Both the position numbers and the translations under genes were made by a program. Of a stretch of 64,000 nt of DNA, positions 1-11,323 are shown piece by piece. Location of the stretch: positions 90,784,427 through 90,848,426 of the forward strand of contig NC_084472.1 of assembly GCF_027409185.1 (NCBI RefSeq). The letters are read 5' to 3'. The notes below the pieces were generated by a model. That model had not been told where the DNA came from. It saw nothing but the letters and a program-made list of their open reading frames with translations, and made no database searches. The stretch's first letter is position 1. Each line of letters opens with the position of its first letter. The stretch is from Cynocephalus volans (Eukaryota; Chordata; Mammalia; Dermoptera; Cynocephalidae).

Positions 1-648
1 GAATGACAGTCGGTTGTGCTTTAGAAGTGGGGACAGAAGTTGAGAAGAATGCCTAAGCTTACTGAAGTAAGTGTGTCCTACCTCACTTCAGCCATACTGG
101 ATGGATTCAAGAGCTGGACAAAGGAATCAGCCTCTTCGGTGACGGTGGTGTCTTCAGACTCAGGACTGTGAAAAGACACCTGTCTCTCTGTGAGAACAGT
201 AAAAAGCCTCCCCTTGTGTGATGCTCTGCCTCTAGGTACTACAGTGAGAAATACAGAAGAATGCTCCTCTGACTAGAAGAAATTTCCCTGAAATTGCTGA
301 TAAAATAATAACATTCCATGCAGCACAAAGACAGAAGCAACTTAGAAACATGAAGTGTCACTGACGCCAACCTCAAATCTGACTTTGTCATTGTGGAGTA
401 GACGATGTGTCATGGGACCAAGAGGAAGAGACAGCACAAAAACAAGCAGTTTCCCAGGGAGTTGTGGCGAAGCTCAGGATTTCAAACAGAGCCTCCACTA
501 AATGAGAAGTGCAACCACCTCCAAGGGGCAAAGAGATAATGCCAGCCTACCAGATGACCAGAAATACTATATCACTCCAGTGAACCAGCTGTCCCCAAAT
601 CCCAGAGGAACTAAAGAGTAATAGCAAGGAGTTCATAAAATAATGTCT
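1..648. other. Unassigned intergenic sequence
   Basis: This is repeat-poor sequence of mixed composition. Short open frames are present, for example a 41-codon one starting near 50, but none has coding character I recognise and stops interrupt every longer reading. I could not assign it to a repeat family. Confidence 0.5.
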
Positions 649-730
649 AAAGGGTACTTCAATATGTTCATGGAAAGATTCGTATTTTATTTTAATTCTA
701 TTTTTCCATGAGCTTTTTGAAGCACTCTCG
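649..730. mobile_element. Short mariner-type MITE, copy 1
   Basis: This is an ~82-bp near-palindrome. The left end reads AGGGTACTTCAA followed by GTTCATGG, and the right end is its inverted counterpart (CCATGAGCTTTTTGAAG). A TA follows the right end at 731-732, as expected for Tc1/mariner insertion; the left TA is blurred by mutation. It is the same family as the better preserved copy at 3876-3955, and its ends match those of the dead mariner at 46563-47848. Confidence 0.75.
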
Positions 731-732
731 TA

Positions 733-2783
733 TAATACAAATATGTATGTATAACATTATATTTTAAATGTGTGTAAAATTTACTTAAATATACTGATTA
801 CTTTAAAGTAGTGCTTTATTTTCTCAATCAAGAGGTACTAAAAGTTGTGTTATTTTCATACAGAAGTCTGCCAAATATTCTGGCTCTGAAAAATGACTCT
901 GCTGTGCAATTCCTGAAATCCAGAGCAAAACAGTACTCCAATCCTAAAACACAGAAGTATCATTTCTGAAGCACAATGGTGTATCCAGTAAAATGGTTAA
1001 CATTTGAGTTTGAATTGGGTTTTAATTGTTCTGTCTTTCTGTCTGTGCATGTGTGTACTAAGCAGTGACCCTATATGAATTTCCAAGTTCAATACCACCA
1101 CTTAAAAACAGATAGTGGAGTCAGGGCCCTTAAAACCCAAACAAGTGCTCTCTGCTGTCATAAGAATCAGCACAACCTCTTCTGGGCCCAGCAGAGAGGA
1201 AAGCAGCCTCTGCCTCTTTCCCATATTCTGTGTGAGTCCAAGGTGGCAGTCCAAAATATTGTAGGGCAGTGCTGATTTGGGGCAACTCACAGTGTGCTCT
1301 CCACTTCCACCTTTACTCAGATAAAAACAGAGCAAAGTCAGTATCAAAGTCATTCGAAAAGGAAACCTGGAGAAATGATTAAAAATGCTCAAACATCTCC
1401 AAATCAGTAAGATGTGCAGAAAGAAGAGTGAAACCCTATTCTCTGCACGGATGATAGCTGTGTTGTGCACTGTGAACATTATATTCAAGCAAATGCTTTG
1501 GATAAAATGGGCATTACAGGGTAGATATGCAGAATATATCATCTGTAGCCATAGGTATGCTAGAAATTATTGCTCTTCATTTTTAAAAGCAATGATTTGT
1601 TTTATACATCTCCAGATTTAACATGCCACTCTATCCAAAAATGGAACCATTTTGCTATTTATCAACATTTTCTTTCACAAACCCTTTGCAGACATCAAGA
1701 ATGTAATTGGAGATATTTGTTGAAGATGTTGGGTTCTAAACCAAAATATTTTAAATCATTTTTAGCAAGACCATTTTTTGGGTGTGAAATGAATGTATAT
1801 TGAACTTATCATTCTTATCATTAACTTATCATTCTTAAAGCATGGCTTAAGAAAAGATCTAATGTAGCATTCTATAAAGAAATAACCATCAATAAATAAA
1901 TGAATGAAATTTTCTCATTCTTCATAGGATTCAATACATATCTTGGACTATATATATAACTCATACATATGAATATAATAATATTATATCTATATGAAAA
2001 GACAAAGATCTTTCTTCTAATAAATGATTTTTGCAAATTACAGCCCTAATCCCCATTTAAGAGAAATGATATTTATGGGGGGATTTTGGGGAATATTTGT
2101 TGTCCTTGTATCTCTGTTGGTCAAAGCCAGACCATGGGATAGAAGAGGTTCAAACCAAATTTTCCTTGGTAGTCTGTTTTTCCACCTTAAATACTTTCCC
2201 TGGGTTGACTTTTGGTGTTATAATGTTAACTTTTGTAGTGACAATCTATAAGAAGTAGCCATCTAAAATCCAATGTGTGTGTGTGCAAACGTATATATGC
2301 ATAATGTATCTCTACCCATGTATACCGATACCAGTACATACTCACTATTTCATGTAGAGCACTTCAATACAAAATTCTATATAAGAAACTTATTTTAAAA
2401 GTATTAATTGGTAAAGTTCTATTGAGCAGTCACTATTTATAGTCTTTACAACATAATTTCAATATTTTATTTTAACTTTGGCCATCAAGGAATAAATTTT
2501 TTGGCCTGCTGTTTGTTTTGCTGTTTTTTTTGGAGATTTTTGTGGTTGTTTTTGCCTATTCTTATTATGTTCCTTGATGATTGATATTTTATTTAGAATC
2601 ATATAATTTCCTTTCATATAATATGATTTTAGTTTTTGGGATTGTGTTAGTTTGTTAAGCTACCTCAGCTCTTTAGTGGAAAAATGCAGGGATATAGATG
2701 AAGACATAATATAGATACAGATATAGGTACACAGATATTGATAGATACAGATCTCTAGCTAAGCTCCCTCTCTTCCTCCCGCC
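733..2783. other. Unassigned AT-rich intergenic sequence
   Basis: This is AT-rich DNA with scattered short ORFs in both orientations, the longest being 146 codons on the minus strand at 1102-1542. None shows a recognisable domain or codon bias. No repeat is confidently assigned. Around 2690-2760 there is a GATA-rich stretch leading into the GT microsatellite. Confidence 0.45.

Positions 2784-2811
<28 letters not shown>
2784..2811. repeat. (GT)n microsatellite
   Basis: This is an uninterrupted GT dinucleotide run of about 14 units, preceded by a short C/T-rich stretch. Confidence 0.95.
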
Positions 2812-2814
<3 letters not shown>

Positions 2815-3818
2815 ATTGCACAATTCAATTTAACTCATTTAAAATCTTCTCCTTATATAAAATAAATGTGACTTTAGTTCTCAGAAATTCACTAGACCTA
2901 TGCTTTCTCTTGGTAAACACAACCATATACGCAATTGTTTGCCCGCAAGGGAATTGAAACAGTCTTAGAACTGTGTTCTCACCATAACTAACTACAAAGT
3001 ACAGTTAAACATTTAAGGAAATTTGAGAGGTAACTGTGTGTAATCTACTTCAAGAGGTCATCAGGCAAGGAAATGTTTAGGTCTTTACGGATCTCCATGC
3101 CCACTCTCTTGAGACAAACACATTCTCAGGATATTGCTTTGGCTTTTTTCTTCTTGACCAGCTGCTTCACACATATTCTCTTCTCCAGGGCCAGTTTTCT
3201 AAATGACATGGCTCTCATCTAACTTAATAAAAAGATAATCCATTCGTATTTTATCTATGACGATACTACAATTCTAAATCAACTATAAGTGAACCCGTGT
3301 TAATGCCATTTGTACAGAAAATCATGCCTGTAAAGGGCCACTCAGGGTGTAGAAAGTCATCCAAAGACATTAAAAACTATTTGAATATTTGAATTGTATT
3401 TAAAACAAGCATATTTTCAATGAAAACGCCATTTTCCTTCTACCTTTGACAAGTAGAACTTGCTAAACTATAAATCTTAGAAAGAATGTGTTAGAAAACG
3501 AGTCTGTCTGCCCAGCAAACCAAGAGGCGCACTCAAAGGGATGGTGTGGCAGTGATCCTCAGGCTGCCTTGGTTTTCTCTCAGGAGACAATATTTCAAAC
3601 CTCTAATTGCAATGAGTCCTTAACAAAATAAATTCTGGTAAATATTCCTTAAAACTAGTAAAAACCTTTAGTAAATGTGAGTTGAGCCCAGGAAAGTAAA
3701 GTACAAGAGCCCCTGCTCTGGGCACAATGCCACAGCCTCCATTCTATCAAGATACAAAATATATAGGTTGGGTGATAGAACACTGAACCATGAAGGTCTA
3801 AAATGCAATCCCCATGAA
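2812..3818. other. Unassigned intergenic sequence
   Basis: No gene or clearly recognisable repeat is seen here. The sequence is AT-rich with no long open frame. Confidence 0.4.
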
Positions 3819-3875
3819 CATATATATATTAGTATATATACGTATATATATACGTATATATATATGTATTATATA
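3819..3875. repeat. (TA)n-rich tract
   Basis: This is an alternating TA tract interrupted by TACGTA palindromes. It gave many TA target sites and directly abuts the mariner-type MITE; a second TATA tract follows the MITE at about 3962-3985. Confidence 0.9.
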
Positions 3876-3955
3876 TGAGGGTACTTCAAAAACTTTGTGG
3901 AAAGATTTGTGTTCTTTCAATTCTATTTTTCCATGAACTTTTTGAAGTACCCTCA
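3876..3955. mobile_element. 80-bp mariner-type MITE, copy 2 (intact ends)
   Basis: The left terminus reads TGAGGGTACTTCAAAAA and the right terminus is its exact inverted complement over those 17 bases. TA dinucleotides flank both sides (3874-3875 and 3956-3957), matching a Tc1/mariner target-site duplication. The size is the same as human MADE1, but the ends differ from MADE1. The right half resembles the 3' end of the mariner relic at 46.56 kb, so the MITE looks like an internally deleted derivative of that lineage. Confidence 0.88.
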
Positions 3956-3957
3956 TA

Positions 3958-5045
3958 CACATTATATATATATATACACATATATAAAACTAAATTTAAG
4001 TCAATGCATTACGAACCCTTCAAGCAATGCTTTAACATCTCATAACTGTAGCCAAAGATTTTGAAGGACCATGAGGGCTATGTTGAGATGCTATTTCACT
4101 GCCACTCGATTCAACAAAGCTTATGAAATTTTAATCAAGGACTCTAAACTAGAGAAACATGCAAAGAAATGTTAACTCCCAGCAATATTTTACACAGTCG
4201 GTTTTCTGCCACATTTCTATTAGTCAACATTCTCTGCTTCAACATCGTGCCTGGCCGTGTGTGTCTCATGCATCTAACACTGTTCAAGACATAATGAAAG
4301 GAAATTTTAAGACACACTTATTATACGATTCAGCCCAAATTCCAGCCAGGCCAATTTGGATGTGGAACTGTGCTCTTCACCGAGAAGGACCCTCTTTTCT
4401 ACAGTATGAATGACACTACAGTTAATAGCAGTGAAGTACACTGGTGTCTTAGCTGATGTATATATAAGATGCTGTCGTACTCACTGAGGACAAGGGCCTG
4501 GTCACATCTTACTCCATTTTCAATGTGTTTCTGTGCTTTCTCTCTTACCGAAAAGAAATGCTGATTATGTAATAAAGAAGCCAAGTCAATCATTCAAAAA
4601 TTCTTTTACAAAACTTCTCATTCCATTTTATACTCTACGCTCCCATTATTACTGCGAACTCTGTAGTCTTTGTCACTTCCCATTCCTCTACAATCTTTCC
4701 CCCTTACTCCTCCTTCTCTCTTGCCCTATATATTCTAGAACACACATAGGGCTTAAAGGTCATGGCTGCTGGTATGACATTTTTGTTCTGTAATCTAAAT
4801 CCTATATGTATATTTATGCATAAAGATACAGATATAGATAGGTGTCACAGACAATATTATATCATAAATGAAAAATAAAATATTGACTAATAATTCCTCT
4901 TCTTTAGCAAATCAAAGTTTGACATTATCCAAATTCCTTTTTAGTCATTTTTCAGAGGCATGAGTTCTCTTAAGAAGATTCATTTCTTATATCACATGAA
5001 GTATTTGATTTTTTAAAAATAATTCATTTGGAAAATACTATTTTA
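3958..5045. other. Unassigned intergenic sequence
   Basis: No gene is seen. Short overlapping ORFs at 4159-4793 have no recognisable product, and no repeat family is assigned. Confidence 0.4.
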
Positions 5046-5049
5046 CACT

Positions 5050-5228
5050 AAATTACTTAATATTTCGAAGAACCCCACAAAGCAGGTATTAGTACCTTTC
5101 ATTTTATGTATTAGAGCGTAGACTCCAGAGAGATTAGTCAGGTAGTTTGTCCACATTTACAAGCACTAAGTAGCAGATAAAAGATTCAAATCAAGTTTAT
5201 GACCTGAGCTCCATGTCCTTTCTGTCTT
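5050..5228 (-). repeat. MIR SINE fragment
   Basis: The order of a tract resembling 'cccattttacagatgagg', a stretch ending near 'gagagattaagtcacttg', and a final 'cagataaaagattcaaatc' segment follows MIR read on the minus strand. It is strongly diverged. Confidence 0.5.
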
Positions 5229-5229
5229 A

Positions 5230-6335
5230 TAAGCTTATCTCATATCTCTGATAAAAATTGTCCAAGATGCTGCACACTTGTGATAATTTTCTTTTGAATC
5301 TATAAATTTTCCTCCTGGTGGGCACACTTAATTGTATTTTACAGGTTCTAAAATGCACAATTTAAAAATATTTTAACATCTCTTAAATGGGGATGCATCT
5401 CACAATCAAGGGCGATTGACATGTGCTGGGGTGTCACTCAAGTGGCAGCAGTGACAGCACTGTCATTGTCTGGACAGGCATAAACATGATTATAGTCTCA
5501 GTGACACACTGGGCAACTGTAACTCATTGATGTCGGGTCCACAAATAACAAGGACCACCTGGGAAAGAATAGGAGTCCTGGCTGCATTCTGAAAATCTCT
5601 TGGTAACACCTTCTTGTGAGATCAGGAGACATTCAACATCAAAACTTGCAAAATAGGTGAGGTGTGAGCATCTTGCAAAAAAATCTCAGACAACTGCAGA
5701 GCACCAATAAAAAATGCTGCATCACCAGAATTCTCAATGGGACAGAGGAATGTTTATGGAAACACATGGACTTTGATGACTCAGAGATGAAAAGTGATTC
5801 AGAAGAGCCAAACTCTTTATGAGAAAAGTTTTAGAAATAACTAATTTATGCTACTTATTTTTCCTTTTCACGTATGCACACAATGCTATGAGATAGAATT
5901 TACGTTGAATAATCCTACAAAGCTCTTTCGCTAAGAGTTATGCTTAATCAGTAGTGCTTCTTTCTTTTCCTAGGGAAGTAGACAGCATCTTAGAGGTGAT
6001 GAAACATAGATAATTTACTTAGAGTGTTTCTTATTGTTCGACATTCTTGTTATTCCCAAATGTTTGCTATTAGAGATAAATAATGCTTTAACAAACCTCA
6101 TATGTCTATTGTTTGTCTCTTTTGTATTATAATGGAAAGAAATACATAGGGTATTATAGAAGCAGAAGAAATGAATGTTTTTATAGTTTTTTGTTAATAT
6201 AATCAAATTTGCACTGCTATCAGCACAGCATTCTAGTTTTACAATTCAATTAACATGCTATCAACATTTAATAATATTTTTAATTTAAAGATTAGAATAC
6301 ATCATTATTTAAATTAGCATTATTCTGATAGTAAA
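5230..6335. other. Unassigned intergenic sequence
   Basis: 5380-5830 is less AT-rich than its surroundings and does not match a repeat I recall. It has no open frame of useful length. The rest is AT-rich. Confidence 0.35.
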
Positions 6336-6339
6336 GGGT

Positions 6340-6522
6340 ATGAATATTTGCGTTCCCCCCAAATTTATATGTTAAAATCCTAATCTTCAATTTGATGGTA
6401 TTTGGAGATGGGTCCTCTGGGAGGTAATTAGATCATGGGGTGGGGTCTTACGATGGGATTAGTGCCCTTACGAGAAGTAAGGAGAGAACTTGGTCTAAGT
6501 CACCCCGTCTAAGGTAATTTGT
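6340..6522 (+). repeat. MaLR LTR fragment (MLT1/MST type)
   Basis: The segment has the hallmark MaLR 5' portion: a C-run followed by AAATTTATATGTTAAAATCC, then a 'gatggtatttggagatggg' region, 'gggaggtaattagatcatgg' and 'gggattagtgcccttac'. The 3' half of the LTR is missing. Confidence 0.8.
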
Positions 6523-6599
6523 TATAACAACTGAGCTAACAGTAAGTTTTATACTTCCCCACATGCATATTTACCAATCATATTTTCTCATGTTAAAAG

Positions 6600-7060
6600 T
6601 CTTTTTCTTTACCTTATTAATTAATCTATAGGAAATTAAAAATTACATTGATAATTTGTATATTTCTTTATATGTTATTGATAGAAACCTTTTATCTATT
6701 ATGTTTCTACAAATATTTTCTAGTCTATTTTATTTTCTATTTTGTTCATATTCCCATGGTATAGAAGTCAAAAAATTTTAGATAATTAAATGTCTTTGTG
6801 ATTTCTTCTACTTTGCAAAGTTTGATAAATATTAGGTTTTATTTTTAACTTAATTTAAATCTTATTTGGTATATGACATGAAATGTGAATTTAAATTATT
6901 TGCTCTTTAAATAGCTTGTTATCCTATTTATTAAATAGTCATCTTATTAAGTGGTTTTTCTCTCCCTAATAGTTTTGAATACTGCCATGTCCAATGTTTT
7001 TCTTATATGCAATATAAATTATTATTTTCTGTTCTGTTGATTTTTTTTTATGTTACGAAA
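6600..7060 (-). mobile_element. Old L1 (L1M) ORF2 remnant
   Basis: The plus strand carries the reverse complement of the L1 ORF2 interior in the expected order: 'ctttatatgttattgatagaaaccttttatct', a 'caaatattttctagtct' block, then a 'tattaaatagtcatctta' block. It is heavily mutated and non-coding. Confidence 0.6.
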
Positions 7061-7061
7061 T

Positions 7062-7540
7062 AGGCACTGCTTTTTTCAATAGAGGATTTCACACATTAAA
7101 AATATGACATAATAGCATGAAATTAAAATGAATTTAAGGAAAGGGAAAGTATAAGAAGCTAAAAATAAACAAATAACCCAAAGGCCATAAAATGGAGCCA
7201 AGACACATATATCATAACGCCCTCATAGGTGCTGTGGGCAGGTTACAACTTCAGCTCACCTTTCTAGTAGCCAGTACAGAAAAGGGATTTTTTTTCGGTT
7301 CCACAATTCCTAGTGTCCCTGAGATGGAAACACGTCAATGTTCAGAATACATGCAGATAGTCTATGGGCTGAGTTCAGGGGGAATTTCTCCCTGGGCTCC
7401 CCATAATAAAGACATTCTGGGACATAAGGGATGTTACCGGACAATATCCTTACAACCGATGTAATGATTCCATGAGACAATGTATGTTAGTGGCTCCCCC
7501 ACAAAACAATAACTGTAGGGAGAAGCTTCAGGCAATCTTA
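7062..7540. other. Unassigned intergenic sequence
   Basis: There is an open frame of 90 codons at 7192-7464 with no recognisable domain. The segment is moderately GC-balanced compared with its flanks. I could not identify a repeat. Confidence 0.35.
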
Positions 7541-7549
7541 TTTATCTTC

Positions 7550-7632
7550 TTCATTGTTGCACCCTCATTGCCTGGCATAGTCTTGGCATATAGTAGATGC
7601 TTTCTAAATATTTACTGAATGAACGAAGGATG
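7550..7632 (+). repeat. L2 LINE 3' end fragment
   Basis: It contains the L2 3' terminal signature: 'tgcctggcatag', 'ggcatatagtagatgc', and 'aatatttactgaatgaa', in that order on the plus strand. Confidence 0.75.
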
Positions 7633-7639
7633 AAAATAC

Positions 7640-8740
7640 TGAGTAGCACCACCCACAAGATTCTACTTCTTACAAAATACAGTGCGGCTCTGTGGTATGG
7701 CTGGTTTAGCGCAGTCCTATGTGTCTCAGCATATAATTGATCTGGGAATAGGTCTAGTGGAAATTGGGGTGACTAACATGCTCTAATGCCACACTGTTTA
7801 ATTTATTGTCACTCTCTAATACCTTTTTTCAAGTCTGATGGGTTAATCCTCTTTTGTTTTCTTTCCTCAAAATATTTTTTCTATAATTTTATCTCACCCT
7901 TTTAAGTTCAATTGATTGCTAAAATAGTGTGTTCTGTTGTCGCTAGTTAGCGTGGCCTTGAGTCCTGCTTTGCTCAGGGCAGTCTAGTTTATGCCTGTTG
8001 ACCCAGTATAACGTTTCACTCTCAAAAGTGTTCAGGTTTGAATGATAGATTATGTGGTCACCTTACTGATTTATTACATCAATTTTATTCATTCCTGTAG
8101 CTGTCACCACAGTGCGACCTCACCTCCCTCTAAGTGGCCACCCAGCCCCTCGACCCGTACGTTCCATCCTCTTCCTTCTTCCCTTCAGCCCAGACAAATG
8201 CCTCTTTCCTGCTTTCAATACTTTAAAACATGTATACTGATAAACTAACTAATAAATTCTCATACATTTTCCCCAATAGTGTTTTATATGATTTGGTCAA
8301 CCTTTAAGAAAAATCTCAGTTGAGATTTTACGCTTAATTGGTCTGGATATCACTATCCTTGGTCTATGGTTCTCAATCATTTAATGATTCTTATATTATT
8401 TACTGAAGAATTGTTTCCATCCTATTTCCCCAAAAACTTAACCTTTGAAATTCTATCTGGAACTCAGAAGCCTACACAATGCTAAGTCTATAGTGCTGTG
8501 TAATTTTGTGAGGTTACATCAAGAATAAAGAGCCTGGGTCCTGGATCAAAGGATTCCTAACTGTGACATGCGGTTGGTGTTCCTCTTACATACTTTAGGA
8601 TGAAAGTAACATAATATGACACCTTTATTCTTAAAAGCCTTCCACCTAAATTCATATTTCCATTCTCACAGCTCACCTACTCGGCAGGTATTTTATCCTG
8701 AATAAACAAATGAGGAAATGAAATTTATGAGTTATGATCA
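7640..8740. other. Unassigned intergenic sequence
   Basis: I see no gene or assigned repeat. Around 8100-8200 there is a short C-rich stretch with a 68-codon open frame of no recognisable type. Confidence 0.35.
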
Positions 8741-8744
8741 AACA

Positions 8745-8988
8745 ATAAAACTATACTAAAAGTGAGTGTAGATTCAAAAGGAGAGAACAGAACTGAGGTT
8801 ACCAGAAGTGGGAAAGGGGGAGTAAGGGAGGAACTGGTGAAGGGACACAGAAAACGATTACCTTATGTAATGTGAATAGACTAATTATCCTGATTTGAGC
8901 ATCACATATTGCATATAGGTATTGATATTCAATACTTTACCTCACAGGTCTGTACAATCATCTATGTTACAATAAAAAATAAACTTTA
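8745..8988 (+). mobile_element. L1 3' UTR fragment
   Basis: The plus strand has the L1 3'-UTR pattern 'gttaccagaagtgggaaaggg', a purine-rich stretch, then 'tattgcatataggtattgat' and a terminal 'caataaaaaataaa'. The CYN-like SINE inserted at its A-rich 3' end. Confidence 0.7.
8977..8988. repeat. Target-site duplication of the SINE (left)
   Basis: AAATAAACTTTA occurs here directly before the SINE and again at 9170-9181 directly after its A-rich tail. Confidence 0.8.
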
Positions 8989-9169
8989 GGGCCGAGCCCG
9001 TGGCGCACTCGGGAGAGTGCGGCGCTGGGAGCGCAGAGACGCTGCCGCCGCGGGTTCGAATCCTATATAGGAATGGCTGGTGCACTCACTGGCTGAGTGC
9101 CAGTCACGAAAAAGACAAAAATAAATAAATAAAACAAATAAAATAAAAAGTTAAAAAAAATAAAAATAT
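8989..9169 (+). mobile_element. tRNA-derived SINE, CYN-SINE-like (colugo)
   Basis: The element begins GGGCCGAGCCCGTGGCGCAC. It carries an A-box-like GTGGCGCACTCGG and a perfect B box GGTTCGAATCC, so the internal RNA polymerase III promoter is visible. A GC-rich tRNA-like head is followed by a tail unit with 'actcactggctgagtgcc', then a long A-rich tail with AAATAA repeats. It is flanked by a 12-bp duplication (8977-8988 and 9170-9181). From memory, this body matches the CYN-SINE family restricted to colugos. It is not Alu, B1 or MIR. Confidence 0.85.
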
Positions 9170-9181
9170 AAATAAACTTTA
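9170..9181. repeat. Target-site duplication of the SINE (right)
   Basis: This is the second copy of AAATAAACTTTA, immediately after the SINE tail. Confidence 0.8.
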
Positions 9182-9907
9182 AAAAAGTGAATATAGAACC
9201 TTTTGTCTTGATTCTTAATCCCATTCACTTAATTTCTTTGTGAGACAGAACAAATTAATAAGGAAGATTTGACATTATTAATGATATATAGTTACCTTCC
9301 TAATTCTGAAAAAATACCTTTTTTAAAAAATACTGGATGCTCTTTTATATAGCAGGCATTTTACTTAATGAAACATATGTTTTTCAAAGTATAAAAACAA
9401 AACAGTCATTTACCAGCATTCAGCATGAATACTTTTATATAACGGAGGAAAAAGAAGCCACATACTCCAAAAAAAAAACCATTGAAAAGATAATAAAAAT
9501 TTGTAAAAGGATATTTCTATAACCAATTAATAATATGTCACATTAAAACATTCATAAGTTTTTAAAAATTTTAGTTTATGTACAAAGAGATGGCATGGTT
9601 TGGTAGATGTCTCGGATTACCCATTCAAGGATCACTTAGTCCGACTTAATGAAGCCTCTATCCTTCGCCTACTGATGGCAACACTGGTGGCACATAGAGG
9701 CTGTATTTCCAGATCAGACTGAGCCATGGCCAAATTTTCGCAGGTGGTTCCAATAGAGCTGCTGGTGACCCCTCTTGCGCTCAGGAGGGCAACAAGGCAC
9801 AAGGAAGGAGCCAGCATCTCTTTGTTGTTCTTATGAAGAACTAGTTTTGTCTTTACTTGGAAATTAAGTGTATCAATTTTGAAAAATTGGTAATCAGTAA
9901 CATGTGT
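9182..9907. other. Unassigned intergenic sequence
   Basis: This is AT-rich DNA up to about 9600, followed by a more balanced stretch. No gene or repeat is recognised. Confidence 0.35.
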
Positions 9908-9923
9908 ATAAAAAATATTTTGT
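9908..9923. repeat. Target-site duplication of the composite retroelement (left)
   Basis: ATAAAAAATATTTTGT occurs here and is repeated exactly at 11324-11339. The bottom strand around its upstream edge reads TTTT/A-like, the preferred L1 endonuclease nick. Confidence 0.85.
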
Positions 9924-11323
9924 AGGTTTCTGGTCAAGATGGCAGAATAGACTGTCCCCAGTGTCACTCTCTCCCACAAATCAACCAATTTACAACAATT
10001 AAAAAGCAATGACAGCCAGCTGGGGCCACTAGAGTTCAGGGGAAGAGGAAGAGAGACCTGAGTGCATGAAGGCAGGAGAAGCCACGATGAGAGAAAGAAA
10101 GGATCACTCTGACCTTTTTGAACCCTTGACACTTCAAGGCTGGAGCCGCTGAGTACAGAGAGCAGGAGCTGGCAAAAGCTGCAGCTGTGCCCTTTGGATG
10201 GAGTTGATTGGAGGTGCAGGGGAGAAGAGGGCCTCGGTGGCCCCTAGGCCAGCAAGACCACTAACAGGGTTCCTGTGGACTCACATAGGAGTGAGAGGCC
10301 ACAGACAACTGAAAATAGGAGCCCACTCAGAGGCTGATGAGTCATTGCAAGGGACCAGCACATGGCCACCCCACGGGAAGTGTGTGGAATGCAGGTAGTC
10401 AGGGAGACGGGCCCACCAGGAGGACACTGGGGCACAGCATGGGCAGCTGATCTGCCCTCCAATCAGCACAGGACCAACTCAGTGGAGACTGATCAGGAAT
10501 ATAGAACTGCAGGGGCTGCAGTCTGCTGAAAAGACTCAGGCCCAAATCAGTGTGCCCACACAACCCAGGTGTACCAGACCTCACAAGACCCAGAAGTGCT
10601 TACAAGGTCAACAGTAAACGCTGAGCTGCACAAAAAGCCTTCCCCAGGGAATCAGCAGCAAAGCAAATTTACCTCAAGTACAGGGTTCAAGTGCTGGTCC
10701 CCACAGGAAGTTCTCCCATTTTAGAAGTAAGCAAAGGACAACAAATTAGTTCTAGTGCAGAGTTTAAGTGGTGGGAACAAATGATCCAACACAGAATTGA
10801 AAGAAAAAACAAAATACCCACAGATCAGAGAAAAGCTTGATATTAACCAGTAAAGGTCACACACCACCAAAGAACACCTACAAAACCTAAATGTACCAAA
10901 GCTCTCTGGGCTCCAAAGTTGGGGAGGTGGAGGGCCATGGGCCTCAGCCATGCTCCCCAACATACATAACCAGCCCAGTGATGACCATCAGGCTGCTTCC
11001 AGAAACACCCTGGGCTCCTGAGCCAGGGCAGTGGGGGGCTGAGGGCCTCAGCCACACTCCCCTGACATCTGCAACCAGCCCAGCAATGACCAAGTGGTTG
11101 CTGGAAGCCCCCTGGTCTCCCATGCCAGAATGAGGGGTGTGCCATGGGCCTCAACCATACCTCCCCTGCTTCCTCCTCCTCCCACACTATTTCCCTCCCT
11201 CTTCCTCTCTCCCCCTCCCCCAATTGCTCCCCAACATCTTAGAATGTAAAAAAAATTAATAAATAAATAAATTTAAAAAATAAAAAATAAAACTAAAAAA
11301 ATAAATAAATGATTAAAATTAAA
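9924..11323 (+). mobile_element. 1.4-kb composite L1-mobilised retroelement (L1-5'UTR-like head, tandem repeats, A-rich tail)
   Basis: The insertion starts with GGTTTCTGG then TCAAGATGGCAGAATAG. That is close to the first bases of L1 5' UTRs, including the YY1-type AAGATGGC at 9935-9942. A ~970-bp GC-rich body follows with no ORF of note. At about 10902-11165 there are 2.6 copies of a ~104-bp tandem repeat, each with a 'gggcctcagcca' and a 'ccagcccag' block. A C/T-rich segment (about 11157-11232) and a long A-rich tail with AATAAA motifs close it. Exact 16-bp duplications bound it. There is no ORF1 or ORF2. It could be a non-autonomous composite family, or an L1 5' UTR transcript polyadenylated early and retroposed. 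Confidence 0.8.
10902..11165 (+). repeat. ~104-bp tandem repeat, about 2.6 copies
   Basis: Units begin near 10902, 11008 and 11110. Each opens with a 'ctctgggctcc'/'cctgggctcc'/'cctggtctcc' block, followed by a G-rich stretch, 'gggcctcagcca' (with one change in unit 3), 'ctcccc', and in units 1-2 'aaccagcccagnnatgacca'. They are diverged from each other, so the array is not recent. Confidence 0.85.

Noticed and set aside
1..180. Possible exon: 41-codon frame at 50-172 ending in TGA
   Set aside because: Too short, no splice signal or homology that I can recognise.
1102..1542. 146-codon minus-strand open frame
   Set aside because: No recognisable domain, low-complexity composition typical of chance frames in AT-rich DNA, and overlapping equally long frames on the other strand.
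9632..10132. 166-codon minus-strand open frame, the longest in the window
   Set aside because: It straddles the left junction of the retroposed element, so half of it is flanking DNA. It cannot be an ancestral gene.
10843..11223. 126-codon minus-strand frame in the tandem repeat
   Set aside because: It is antisense to the retroelement repeats and comes from their periodicity and GC content.
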